From JAVBNT01 sp031551355 (GTDB lineage Bacteria > Vulcanimicrobiota > CADAWZ01), in contig JAVBNT010000006.1 of assembly GCA_031551355.1 (NCBI GenBank), forward strand, positions 124,001 through 188,000: DNA of 64,000 nt. Direction: 5' to 3'. The translations under genes and the position numbers were made by a program. Positions 17,389 through 25,715 of this stretch are shown piece by piece. Numbering within the stretch: position 1 is the first letter of the stretch; every line of letters begins with the position of its first letter. The notes under the pieces are model-generated. The model had not been told where the DNA came from and did no database searches. It saw only the letters and a program-made list of their open reading frames with translations.

Positions 17389-18227
17389 AGGATCGCCGGG
17401 CTGGGGCTTGGTTGAGGGCGTTGTTTTGGGAGTTGGCTTGGCTTTTGGGGTCGGTTTGGTTTCAGGATGGGTTTGACTGCTGGAGTTGTCTTGGCTGTGG
17501 GAGTTGGCTTTGCTGATGGCTGTGCTTTTGGGGTTGGTTTGGCTGCGGGAGACGAAGCCGCAATCTTGGGGGGAGCGGCAGGCAAGTCAAGCGAGTTAAG
17601 AGCCAAACCGGACACGGTACCGGTCTTTTTATCCACAAAAACAAAAAGTTTGCGGTCCTGTCCGCCGCTCTGATTTCTAAAACAGATATAAAATTCAGGA
17701 CTATTTTTACCGGCAAGCAAATCCGGCAGGAAGTCGTCAAATTTTCCCGTCATTTTCTTACCCGTCAAAGCCGTGTCGGCATATGCTTCATCCATAACAA
17801 CGGAAGAAGAGGAGACGGGATATATCTTCCGCATCTTTTCCAGCGAATCACCAACGCCAATCCCTCTGACCGTCTGGAGTTTTTTATCGGTATTTGTAAT
17901 CAATCTGATTTTATTGTTAATCACGACAAACGAAGCCGATTTAAATTTTATATAATCAACCCCGACGGTCCCGGGCTCCGCATCAACCGGTTCGGCAATA
18001 ATACCGTTATTTTTATCAAAATGAACTAAGTCCAGTCTAAGCTTTGTCTTCCAGGCATCAAGCGGCTTGCCGAAATATTTTTCCGCCAGTTGAAGGTTCC
18101 AGGCATCGCCGGGCTTGAACGGACCAATCGCATAGTCTTTTGCCGGATCAAGCGGCTTGGCCTGGGCAAAGGCACATGCGGAAAGCATCATCACCAGCAC
18201 AATTGCCAAACAGATATTTTTGAGCAT
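17385..18227 (-). CDS. Secreted YFGK-unit protein 3, N-terminal part (frameshifted)
   Basis: Signal peptide plus one intact unit (YAIGPFKPGDAWNLQLAEK then YFGKPL, VRGIGVGDSLEKMRKIYP, FVDKKTGTVSGLALNSLDLP). It then reads through a Pro/Lys/Thr-rich linker into an abnormal Gln/Pro/Ser tail (PQKPSQLPKQRPQPSPSP) and stops. Comparison with paralogs places the frameshift in the low-complexity linker near 17455-17470, where slippage is likely. The ATG at 18227 with GGGGAG seven bases upstream matches the MLKNIC start of the paralogs; a TTG five codons earlier is not used. It could be a pseudogene, a phase-variable gene or an assembly error. Confidence 0.75.
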   Translation of the reverse strand: MLKNICLAIVLVMMLSACAFAQAKPLDPAKDYAIGPFKPGDAWNLQLAEKYFGKPLDAWKTKLRLDLVHFDKNNGIIAEPVDAEPGTVGVDYIKFKSASFVVINNKIRLITNTDKKLQTVRGIGVGDSLEKMRKIYPVSSSSVVMDEAYADTALTGKKMTGKFDDFLPDLLAGKNSPEFYICFRNQSGGQDRKLFVFVDKKTGTVSGLALNSLDLPAAPPKIAASSPAAKPTPKAQPSAKPTPTAKTTPAVKPILKPNRPQKPSQLPKQRPQPSPSPAIL

Positions 18228-18279
18228 TTTCTTTCTCCCCAAATTTTCTTATAAAATATTGAACAGTCTATGTCTCTGT

Positions 18280-18361
18280 CCGGCAGCCGGGAAACTTTTT
18301 GCAAGGCATCGGGGCCCGCCGGTCAAAAAGATTTACGGTTGCCGGGCGCAAGGCTAAGTCT
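18280..18361 (-). repeat. Palindromic 3'-flank element, copy B
   Basis: It lies 26 bases after the stop of the minus-strand gene at 18387. On that strand it reads CCGGCAACCG, then CTTTTTG, a GC-rich core ending GATGCCTTG, CAAAAAG and CGGCTGCCGG, a nested imperfect hairpin. It is almost identical to copy C over about 66 bases. Confidence 0.7.
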
Positions 18362-18386
18362 AATAACAGTTAAACCACAAACCGCC

Positions 18387-20405
18387 CTAGTAGTCCAATC
18401 TGTTGTAAACTGATATCTGGCTTATCCGATTGTTGTCGGAAATTACGATCTTTATCCCTTTTTTATTGTTGCCGTAGATGTATTTATATTTATCTTTCAC
18501 AGAAGGTTGACCATATAGTTTGACCGCCTTCTCGATCAGGTCTCTCATTTGCAATCCTCTTTGCGTTGTGAACGTGCCGCCCCCATAACTCCAATAAATA
18601 CCGACAATATTATTATCAGTAACTTCAATGGTCGCGTTGGCAAATTTGATAGGATAAATATTTTCGCCTTTTGATGTAATACCACTTGAATCGGATTTCC
18701 TATAGTATTTTCCAAAATATTCTTCCGCTCTTTTCAAGGCATCTTCATCCCATTTGTCACCAATTTTAAAAGGACCAATGCGAAAATCATCCCCGGTTAA
18801 CAATGAGTTTTTTGCAGGAGAGCTGCCAATAGCGACAAATCCGGCCAATTTATACATAATAGCATCTTCATCATGGAGCCCTATCATACGATCTACTTCT
18901 TTGCCGTCTTTAAACACCAGCATCGCAGGTATGGTTTTTATGTTATATTTTGCACAAATAGCTTTAGCGTTGTCCGTGTTGACTCGGTAAAATTTAATAT
19001 TACTATTTTTCGAAGCAACAGCATTAACGATAACCTTCTGTTCTTTGCTAGGCGGACACCAGGGAGCCTCAAACTCCAAAAATACCAACCCCTTGCGGTT
19101 TATAACATTAGAAAATGAAGCAAAATAAGCATCCGTCAACGCGCTGACCTTGGGCTGGGGCTTGGCTGATGGTGTTGCTTTGGGGGTCGGACTGGCTGTG
19201 GGAGTCGGTTTGGCTACTGGGACAGGTTTAGCTACTGGAGACGACGACACAACCTTGGGGGCAGTCGGAGCCAAATCAACCATTGACAGCACCAATCCGC
19301 AAATGCTGCGACTGCGGCTATCGATAAATATGGTTAAAAATGTTCTCTGACTGTCAGTATCAAAAGAAAAATACATAAAACAGCTTTCTCTGTCCTTTTC
19401 CAGCAAATAGCCGTCAAGCTTTTTTTTCGTTTCTTCGTTAATCGGATATATCTCTAAAAGCTTGTCATATGAATCTCCTACCTTAAAACCCCTTGGAGTC
19501 TGCAATTTTGCCGACGTCGTGGAAAAAAGCCTTACTTTACCGTCAAGCACCAGAAAAGAGGCGTCTTTAAAACAAAAATTTTGAGCGGTCCTAACGTTAT
19601 TGGTTTTTGGGGTACCGGCATCTATTCCGTCTTTATTGTATAATATGTCATTAGGTTCAATGCTTACCCCCTTTTCACTGATCAATTTGCCGAAATATTT
19701 CTCCGCCAGCTGACGGTTCCAGGCATCGCCGGCTTTGAACGGACCAATGGCATAATCTTTGGCCGGATCAAGCGGCTTAGCTACCGGGGTTGGCTTGTCT
19801 GCTGGAGATGACGCCGCAGCGTTGGGGGACAAATCTACTATTGATAACGCCAATCCGCAGACATTGCGGCTGCGTTTGTCAATAAACATAGTTAAATATT
19901 TTCTCTGACTGCCGGTATCAGAAGAAAAATACACAAAACAGTCTTCACCGTCCAGGTTCCGCAGATGGCCGTCAAGAATTTTTTTCGTTTCTTCGTTAAT
20001 CGGATATATCTCTAAAAGCTTGTCATATGAATCTCCTACCTTAAAATCCCTTGGCGTCGGCAACTTTGCCGATGTCATTGTAATAAGCCTTACTTTACCG
20101 TCAAGCACCAGAAAAGAGGCACCGTTAAAGCGGAAATTTTGGGCCGTCCTGGCGTTATTGGTTTTTGGAGTATTGGCGTCGATTCCGTCTTTATTTAACA
20201 TGATGCTATTGGGCTCAATGCTTACCCCGGTTTCGCTGACCAATTTGCCGAAATATTTTTCCGCCAACGGAAGGTTCCAGGCATCGCCCGGCTTGAACGG
20301 ACCAATCGCATAATCCTTAGCCGGATCAAGAGGCTTGGCCTGAGCAAAGGCACATGCGGAAAACAATATCACCAGTGTAATTACCAGACAGATATTTTTA
20401 AGCAT
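18387..20405 (-). CDS. Secreted multi-unit YFGK protein with an inserted thioredoxin fold
   Basis: 672 residues, the largest paralog. Signal peptide 1-22; unit A 25-200; near-identical unit A' 208-385; Pro/Thr/Lys linker 385-420; thioredoxin-like domain about 422-525 (LVFLEFEAPWCPPSKEQK, TIPAMLVFKDGKEVDRMIG); and a C-terminal unit 538-672 (DDFRIGPFKIGDKWDEDA, YGNNKKGIKIVI). The thioredoxin motif is WCPPS, keeping Cys450 but with Ser in place of the second cysteine, so ordinary disulfide exchange is unlikely; a mixed-disulfide or binding role is possible. The cis-Pro (TIPAM) is kept. GAGGAG precedes the ATG. Confidence 0.82.
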   Translation of the reverse strand: MLKNICLVITLVILFSACAFAQAKPLDPAKDYAIGPFKPGDAWNLPLAEKYFGKLVSETGVSIEPNSIMLNKDGIDANTPKTNNARTAQNFRFNGASFLVLDGKVRLITMTSAKLPTPRDFKVGDSYDKLLEIYPINEETKKILDGHLRNLDGEDCFVYFSSDTGSQRKYLTMFIDKRSRNVCGLALSIVDLSPNAAASSPADKPTPVAKPLDPAKDYAIGPFKAGDAWNRQLAEKYFGKLISEKGVSIEPNDILYNKDGIDAGTPKTNNVRTAQNFCFKDASFLVLDGKVRLFSTTSAKLQTPRGFKVGDSYDKLLEIYPINEETKKKLDGYLLEKDRESCFMYFSFDTDSQRTFLTIFIDSRSRSICGLVLSMVDLAPTAPKVVSSSPVAKPVPVAKPTPTASPTPKATPSAKPQPKVSALTDAYFASFSNVINRKGLVFLEFEAPWCPPSKEQKVIVNAVASKNSNIKFYRVNTDNAKAICAKYNIKTIPAMLVFKDGKEVDRMIGLHDEDAIMYKLAGFVAIGSSPAKNSLLTGDDFRIGPFKIGDKWDEDALKRAEEYFGKYYRKSDSSGITSKGENIYPIKFANATIEVTDNNIVGIYWSYGGGTFTTQRGLQMRDLIEKAVKLYGQPSVKDKYKYIYGNNKKGIKIVISDNNRISQISVYNRLDY

Positions 20406-20992
20406 TTTATTCTCCTCAAAGCAATAATTGTATTTTTATGATCTTCACACAAAATCAAATAATACCCTCTTCTAATTCACATGATAAAACAACCAGGATA
20501 AAGTTGTCGCAAAATTACAAAAATTATTGCGGCATTGCAAATTATTTTAACTTATAACTTTTGAAAAGAAATAATATAAACAGTCCGGCTGGCATTGACT
20601 TGCCTGTTTTTTTGCCTTTCGCGTAGGAATCGGGCACCTTTAGCATTCATTTTTTGATATGATTCAACACCGAAGTGCATGTTTGAAGTGAGCGAAGCTG
20701 AGCAAAAGAGAATCTTTTTAGGCAGCGAAGGGAACGAGTTTGCACTTCGTGCTATTAAAAATGGATGCTTAAAAGGTCAATTCCGTAGCGTCTTAGCAAA
20801 AAAACTGGCAAATCAATGCACACCATAGGAAAGAATAAGCCGTACATAAACCTTTAAAACTTGCTAAAATCTGTTGGCAAGGTAAGGTTGCTGACAAACA
20901 AAAAAACGCCCTGTTTCCACAAGACGCCATATTATGATATAATCTCATTCGTGGACAAAAACATACCTCTCCACAGGGAGGAGGTAATGAGG
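20406..20992. other. 587-base intergenic region
   Basis: It contains a large imperfect inverted repeat (20592-20819) and, at the right end, the leader of a small membrane-peptide gene. The left 180 bases are AT-rich with nothing recognisable. Confidence 0.5.
20592..20819. repeat. 228-base imperfect inverted repeat
   Basis: The left arm (from GCATTGACTTGCCTGTTTTT) matches the reverse complement of the right arm (ending GGCAAATCAATGC) over about 85 bases with several mismatches; GAAGTGCA closes the arms. The central 60 bases hold GAAGTGAGCGAAG-type sequence and no reading frame. It could be a MITE, a decayed transposon or a structured RNA; no target-site duplication was identified. Confidence 0.65.
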
Positions 20993-21085
20993 ATGCCCAC
21001 AATTATTAAAGCCCTGAAAAGGCTTGTTATCGGGATGTTGGTGTTAGCCGCACTAATTCTCCTGACAACATCCAAGGCCTTTTAG
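20993..21085 (+). CDS. 30-residue hydrophobic membrane peptide
   Basis: MPTIIKALKRLVIGMLVLAA begins the peptide; a basic amphipathic start (KALKR) is followed by about 15 hydrophobic residues and the tail TTSKAF. GGGAGGAGG ends eight bases before the ATG at 20993; another in-frame ATG two codons earlier is too close to it. A TATAAT at 20938-20943 gives a possible -10 (the -35 is poor), and ACCTC at 20964-20968 could pair with the ribosome site. A hairpin follows the stop. Size and charge pattern resemble type I toxin peptides, but no antisense RNA is proven. Confidence 0.55.
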   Translation: MPTIIKALKRLVIGMLVLAALILLTTSKAF

Positions 21086-21091
21086 GGCTTA

Positions 21092-21122
21092 CAGGGAAGA
21101 GGAAAATGACTCCTCTTCCCTG
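21092..21122 (+). terminator. Hairpin after the small membrane-peptide gene
   Basis: Perfect 11-bp stem CAGGGAAGAGG/CCTCTTCCCTG with a 9-base loop, six bases past the stop. The following ATTATAAC is a poor U tract, so termination is likely but not assured. Confidence 0.6.
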
Positions 21123-21218
21123 ATTATAACAGATTGAAATCAAATTGTAAATTGCTCTAAAAGTTAGCTGGATTGTTTAGCCATCAATTTACTGACTATG
21201 TCAAAAAATACAGTATTT

Positions 21219-21285
21219 TTTTTGCAAGGCATCGGGGCCCGCCGGTCAAAAAGATTTACGGTTGCCGGACGCAAGGCTAAGTCTA
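21219..21285 (-). repeat. Palindromic 3'-flank element, copy C
   Basis: Shares about 66 bases with copy B with one visible difference, and like it lies within about 50 bases downstream of a YFGK-family gene. The weaker match continues toward both stop codons, so gene and 3' flank were duplicated together. Confidence 0.65.
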
Positions 21286-21330
21286 CAGCAGTTGAATCGC
21301 AAATTGCTCCAGTATATTGTTAACTATAAA

Positions 21331-22791
21331 CTAATTCGGAAAACCGGTATTGCTGACAACATACTCAAGAATTTTTTTACTGCTGCCGAGCTTTTTTTCC
21401 AGTGCCAGCATTTTCCGCAGGCCTTCACCGTATACGGGATCGGGATTTCTCAATCTTCTGTCCGCATAATTACTATAGCCTTCGGCCACGTTGCATTTGT
21501 AAGCGACCCACTCGGCAAAACCTTCTCTAAAAATTTCATCCTGCTTTCCGGTTATTTCAAAATTTTGCTGCAAGCTCCAGGCATGCGCATATTCATGACA
21601 AAGGGTTGAGAACATCTCTTCGGCTGTCAGGCCCTTTTGCAGCAATATCTGGCAAGTATACTTATTATGCCCAATCTGCAACGGCAGACAAAGACCGATA
21701 CGCCCGTCATCTCCTTTTTTTAGTATGGAAGCCAATGTTTCCAGAAGAAAATTGTTTTCGTCAAAATCGACTGCAAATCCGAGATTGGTTTCCATTGACT
21801 TTTTAGCCCATTTCCAGATAGGAATAAGGGTGTCAAAGTCATTTATCGCTACACTATTACATTTTTTGCACAGCTTGTAATCGGGATCCTGCTGAACCGT
21901 CCCGGCGGCAATCGGTTTGCCGCAGCCTTTGCAACGTTCAAGAGACGTATAACAAACGTCACACCATATGTCCTCATCTTTATAGTAATATTTTTGTCCG
22001 GGGCCGAGTGTGACCTGACAGGTGGAGCAGGACATTTTAGGCTGTTTTTTAATATGACAGCTCTCACAATATTTTTTGTTGTCTCTGGCGACATAATACT
22101 CATTGTTTTTCAGGGGCTGGCCGCACCCGCGGCATGTTTTGGCAGGTTCCGCATTCGCTCCGATAATTTTAACATAAGGGGATGAATGAAAAGCCAGACC
22201 GGCTACCGTACGCGTCTTCTTATCCACAAAAATAAAAATCTTACGTTCCAGAGTGCCATCCTGAGCTTTAAAGCAGACGCAAAATTCCGGACTTTCCCCG
22301 TCAATGTTATGTAAATCCGTTATAGGTGCCCCAATAAAAGCGGTGCTGAAAAAACCGGTATCCAATACGATACCTGAATTGGCCGGGTAAACATTTTTGA
22401 GTTTCTCCAAAGAATCCCCGACTCTGATGCCTCGTACCGTCTCAACGTCCGCAGCGGTTGTCGAAATCAGCACAATTTTACCGCCGGATACAATAAAGGA
22501 GGCCTCCTTGAAATCCATGCACTCAACATCAACGATTGCCGGATCAACATCCACCGGTTCCGCCGCCAGACCATTTTTTCCCATCACAATATCGCTAAGA
22601 TCAACTCTTGTTTTACCGGTGGCAACAAGTTTGCCGAAATATTTTTCCGCCAGCTGCAGGTTCCAGGCATCACCGGGCTTGAACGGTCCAATGGCATAAT
22701 CTTTGGCCGGATCAAGCGGTTTAGCCTGAGCAAAGACACATACGGAAAACAGCATCACCAGCATAATTGCCAAAAAGATATTTTTGAGCAT
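21331..22791 (-). CDS. Secreted YFGK unit fused to zinc ribbons and a DA1-like metallopeptidase
   Basis: 486 residues. Signal peptide 1-22, then one YFGK unit (25-205: YAIGPFKPGDAWNLQLAEK, VRGIRVGDSLEKLKNVYP, FVDKKTRTVAGLAFHS). Next are three CxxC...CxxC modules at C220/C223-C242/C245, C255/C258-C277/C280 and C287/C290-C308/C311, which look like LIM-type zinc fingers. The C-terminal 170 residues have HEYAHAW (H399, E400, H403) and REGFAEWVAYKC (E423 or E427 as third ligand). LIM fingers followed by an HExxHAW domain is the architecture of plant DA1 peptidases, and bacterial versions exist. An exported copy fused to this unit is unusual. GGGAG precedes the ATG. Confidence 0.83.
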   Translation of the reverse strand: MLKNIFLAIMLVMLFSVCVFAQAKPLDPAKDYAIGPFKPGDAWNLQLAEKYFGKLVATGKTRVDLSDIVMGKNGLAAEPVDVDPAIVDVECMDFKEASFIVSGGKIVLISTTAADVETVRGIRVGDSLEKLKNVYPANSGIVLDTGFFSTAFIGAPITDLHNIDGESPEFCVCFKAQDGTLERKIFIFVDKKTRTVAGLAFHSSPYVKIIGANAEPAKTCRGCGQPLKNNEYYVARDNKKYCESCHIKKQPKMSCSTCQVTLGPGQKYYYKDEDIWCDVCYTSLERCKGCGKPIAAGTVQQDPDYKLCKKCNSVAINDFDTLIPIWKWAKKSMETNLGFAVDFDENNFLLETLASILKKGDDGRIGLCLPLQIGHNKYTCQILLQKGLTAEEMFSTLCHEYAHAWSLQQNFEITGKQDEIFREGFAEWVAYKCNVAEGYSNYADRRLRNPDPVYGEGLRKMLALEKKLGSSKKILEYVVSNTGFPN

Positions 22792-23208
22792 TTTATTTCT
22801 CCCTGAAAAATATTTTTATATCATAAACGAAAACCACGGTAGACAGTACAATTGCGAGCCCGTAAGGCGTGGCAATCCGGTAATTGTATTATGGATTCCC
22901 GTCTACACGGGAATGACATACGCCGGGTTTATTTTTGCACAATGACGTTGACACACTAATAATTCTTTTAATATTTAGATTCGTATTACGAATTGTCGCA
23001 GACCCGGACAATTTATTGCACCGGCAATAAAAAAATCCGGCGGCTATTGATAAAAACAGCAATTTTTTATAAGAAATTCTCAATCACAGGCAGTACTCCC
23101 TGTCGGCAACAATCAGCAAAGTCAGGTTACCGTAAAATGAAATAAACTGCAATAAAATCAAAAACTTCACGACAAATAAGAGACACCAACAAAATAAAGG
23201 AGCTTTTG
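22792..23208. other. 417-base intergenic region between divergent YFGK genes
   Basis: Holds promoters for both directions (not resolved) and one palindrome at 22892-22918. Otherwise AT-rich with no reading frame worth calling. Confidence 0.45.
22892..22918. repeat. dRS3-like palindrome, single copy
   Basis: TGGATTCCCGTCTACACGGG followed by AATGACA: a hairpin with CCCGT/ACGGG arms, the same type as the ends of the element at 13409-13510. Confidence 0.6.
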
Positions 23209-23859
23209 ATGATGAAAAAATGGTATCTCTACGGTTTGATAACGGTGATTTTTTTGCCGGCTTTTATTTACTTTGCTTTCGGGCAAAAAAATAACAGTGC
23301 AGAAGACGCAAACTATCAATCTTCCCCTATTTCCCTATCCGACATGCGGTTCGGTCCCTTTGCGTGCGGAGGGGAATTTAATTTGCAACTTGCCAAAAAA
23401 TATTTCGGAAAAATAAAACATTCAAAGATAGTCGTCATCAAAAAGGATAGCGCTACAGGAATACTTTATACCGATCGATACGATAAAGAGGATAAAAACA
23501 GCTATTTGTACGGGTATGATATCTGGTTTGAAAATGCTGCCTTTAAAATAGCAGACAATAAAATCATCCACATTAATACGTCAAGCAAACAGTTCAAACT
23601 TGGAAAACCGGGCAAAGAAATCCAGGTCGGCGACAGTCTCGATAAAGTATATTCCGCATACGGAAAACCTCTTGATTCTGATTGCGAAAATGATAGCCCG
23701 GTGATTGATTACATAAACGGAAAAGAGGGTGTGTGTATGCATATCAGCCGTGACGGAGAAAACCGTGTTGCCGGATTTTCGCTGTTGGTAATGAATAATG
23801 AGCAATTTGATAAAAAAGTATACGAGAAAAAAATGAACATCAGGGAACTCGAAATTTAA
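23209..23859 (+). CDS. Short secreted YFGK-unit protein
   Basis: 216 residues. N-terminal signal or anchor helix (about 5-24), then one unit: MRFGPFACGGEFNLQLAKK then YFGK at about 45-68, IWFENAAFKIADNKIIHI, KEIQVGDSLDKVYSAYGKP and a C-terminal RDGENRVAGFSLLVMN. It is the plus-strand, single-unit form of the family encoded on the minus strand to its left. The start ATG at 23209 is six bases after AAGGAG; a TTG before it and an ATG after it are alternatives. The next gene is 46 bases downstream and related, so they form a pair. Confidence 0.75.
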   Translation: MMKKWYLYGLITVIFLPAFIYFAFGQKNNSAEDANYQSSPISLSDMRFGPFACGGEFNLQLAKKYFGKIKHSKIVVIKKDSATGILYTDRYDKEDKNSYLYGYDIWFENAAFKIADNKIIHINTSSKQFKLGKPGKEIQVGDSLDKVYSAYGKPLDSDCENDSPVIDYINGKEGVCMHISRDGENRVAGFSLLVMNNEQFDKKVYEKKMNIRELEI

Positions 23860-23905
23860 CCGTCAGGGATTTTAGGTACAATCATTAAATTAAATGGTGA
23901 ATCAA

Positions 23906-24598
23906 ATGAAATATTATCTAAAAAAATATCTTTTCCCGGCAATACTGCTTATCCTGGCGGCTTTAAGTTTTCCAGGGTCGTTAGAAGACTGCAGTATTAA
24001 ACAGGGAGCAATGAAATTCTTGGCACTGGAAAAAAAAGATTTCCGGCTGGGTCCGTTTGAGTGCGGGGGAAAATTTGATCTCGGTTTAGCGAAACAGTCT
24101 TTCGGAGAAATATGCTCTTCAAACATTTTGTACGTAACAAAATTACGCAGAACTAATAAATATTTTATATGTCCTTTTTACCCCGATGACAAAACACTGA
24201 CAGATCTTGGTAGTAACCATTATTTGTATTTGTTCAGCTATGAAATCAAATTTGACCAAGCCGAATTTACCGTAGTTGACGGGAAAATAGAGTCAATGGA
24301 TATATATATTGATAAATATCCTACGGCAAGGGGAATCAGAATCGGAGATAATGCCGGCAAAATTATTAGGCAATACGGACATCCTGAAAGAATGTGCGAA
24401 ATCTGTCAAAAAAATAATTTTTCTTACCTGCTGGAAACTAAGAAAAAGGGAGATTCTTCGGTATACTGGGGCATCACAATGAATACGAATGAACAAAACA
24501 AAGTCCAGCGCCTGGCTTTTGCACGGAGGCATCATCCCGAAGAACTCTTTTGGAAAAGCATCTATGATAAAAAAATCCCGCCGGTAACCATCCGCTAA
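23906..24598 (+). CDS. Short secreted YFGK-unit protein
   Basis: 230 residues with a signal peptide (YLFPAILLILAALSF). One unit follows: KDFRLGPFECGGKFDLGLAK then QSFGEI, IKFDQAEFTVVDGKIESMDI, ARGIRIGDNAGKIIRQYGHP and NKVQRLAFARRH. The YFGK signature reads SFGE. The ATG at 23906 has GGTGA five bases upstream; an ATG at 23894 is an alternative with no site. Diverged from its upstream neighbour but clearly the same fold pattern. Function unknown. Confidence 0.72.
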   Translation: MKYYLKKYLFPAILLILAALSFPGSLEDCSIKQGAMKFLALEKKDFRLGPFECGGKFDLGLAKQSFGEICSSNILYVTKLRRTNKYFICPFYPDDKTLTDLGSNHYLYLFSYEIKFDQAEFTVVDGKIESMDIYIDKYPTARGIRIGDNAGKIIRQYGHPERMCEICQKNNFSYLLETKKKGDSSVYWGITMNTNEQNKVQRLAFARRHHPEELFWKSIYDKKIPPVTIR

Positions 24599-24626
24599 AA
24601 GAAAGAGTTTCCAACATTTAGAACCT

Positions 24627-25517
24627 TTATTTATTCCTGTCATTCGCCGCGTCCCTAACCTCGCGGGCCTTTTGAATGGCACGCCTGCTGTGTTTATTGG
24701 AACTTTGGCCGCCGGAAGAAGAATTGCTTTTACTGCCGCTATTTACTTGCGTAGCAGCCTTGCCGGGAACAGGCAGTGTGCCGCCGACAGTTCTTTTAAG
24801 CTGCTCCGTCTTAATTTTATCGGGATTTTTCCAATCGGAAACTTTATCCACCCAATCCTTTTTTATGAGCATATTCCGCTCCTGCATTGATTCAAAAGAG
24901 TAATCTGCCAAATCCGTAGCCCTTTCCATCAGCAAATGTTTATTGCCGGCGCAGTAATAAACAGCCGCCGAACACCTTCCGGTAAAATCGCTATCACGCG
25001 GACGGGGCTTGTGATTGTCTACTGCCGTATAGGCTAAACTGCCGCCGTCGATCCAGGTATATTTACCGATGGCACTGATTACTGTTTTCTTCTGAAAGTC
25101 GGAAAAACCGTTCGCATACTTAAAAGAATAAATACTCAATTCCCTGACAATCCAGGTGCCGCAATCCAAAACGACATAACCGCCTCCGGGAGAGAATTGA
25201 ATATCAGCACAGAACTGCGCTTCCTCAAAAGGTAAAAAACCTTTGCTTATACCGTTTTTATCAAAAAAATAAAGACCCGTATGCTCTTTTGAGATCTGTC
25301 CATCTTCCTGGGCAGTAACACCGGCCCAATAAATTAAATCTTTACCGATAAAGGCTTTTTTCACCTCGACACCGTCAACGGCAACAACATTCCCCTCAGC
25401 CGGCACTTTATATAACTTATCATTTTTAATTTGATATTTCGCTCCAGTTCCGGCAAAACATACCGAAGTTGCCAGAAAAAACAATGCGGCGACATAGATT
25501 AAAAACTTTTTTTCCAT
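24627..25517 (-). CDS. Secreted protein with basic Ser/Asn-rich tail, unknown function
   Basis: 296 residues with a clear signal peptide (MEKKFLIYVAALFFLA...CFA). The body (25-235) looks like a beta-propeller fragment with blades such as GKDLIYWAGVTA and DIQFSPGGGYVVLDCG. The last 60 residues are a Ser/Gly/Asn/Lys low-complexity tail ending in a basic helix (KHSRRAIQKAREVRDAAN). GGGAG precedes the ATG. It lies inside the YFGK cluster on the opposite strand to its neighbours but lacks that unit. Confidence 0.65.
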   Translation of the reverse strand: MEKKFLIYVAALFFLATSVCFAGTGAKYQIKNDKLYKVPAEGNVVAVDGVEVKKAFIGKDLIYWAGVTAQEDGQISKEHTGLYFFDKNGISKGFLPFEEAQFCADIQFSPGGGYVVLDCGTWIVRELSIYSFKYANGFSDFQKKTVISAIGKYTWIDGGSLAYTAVDNHKPRPRDSDFTGRCSAAVYYCAGNKHLLMERATDLADYSFESMQERNMLIKKDWVDKVSDWKNPDKIKTEQLKRTVGGTLPVPGKAATQVNSGSKSNSSSGGQSSNKHSRRAIQKAREVRDAANDRNK

Positions 25518-25715
25518 CCTAATTTTCTCCCTTTAAAGTAAATATAACTCATGACAATTTTAACCGAATGAGTTTTTAATTGGAAGACATTTACAAAAAA
25601 TTACCATTATTCCCGAATTGAACCAAAAAGCAAACATTAACGGAAAACTTTTTTTAAATGAAATAAACAACAAAAAAATGCGACACTGTAATTACAAAAA
25701 ACGGAGGAACGTTCC

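Noticed and set aside
21219..21285. GACGCAAGGCTAAG resembles a piece of a c-di-GMP-I riboswitch
   Set aside because: The tetraloop/receptor and conserved junction bases do not line up, and the element lies downstream, not upstream, of a gene.
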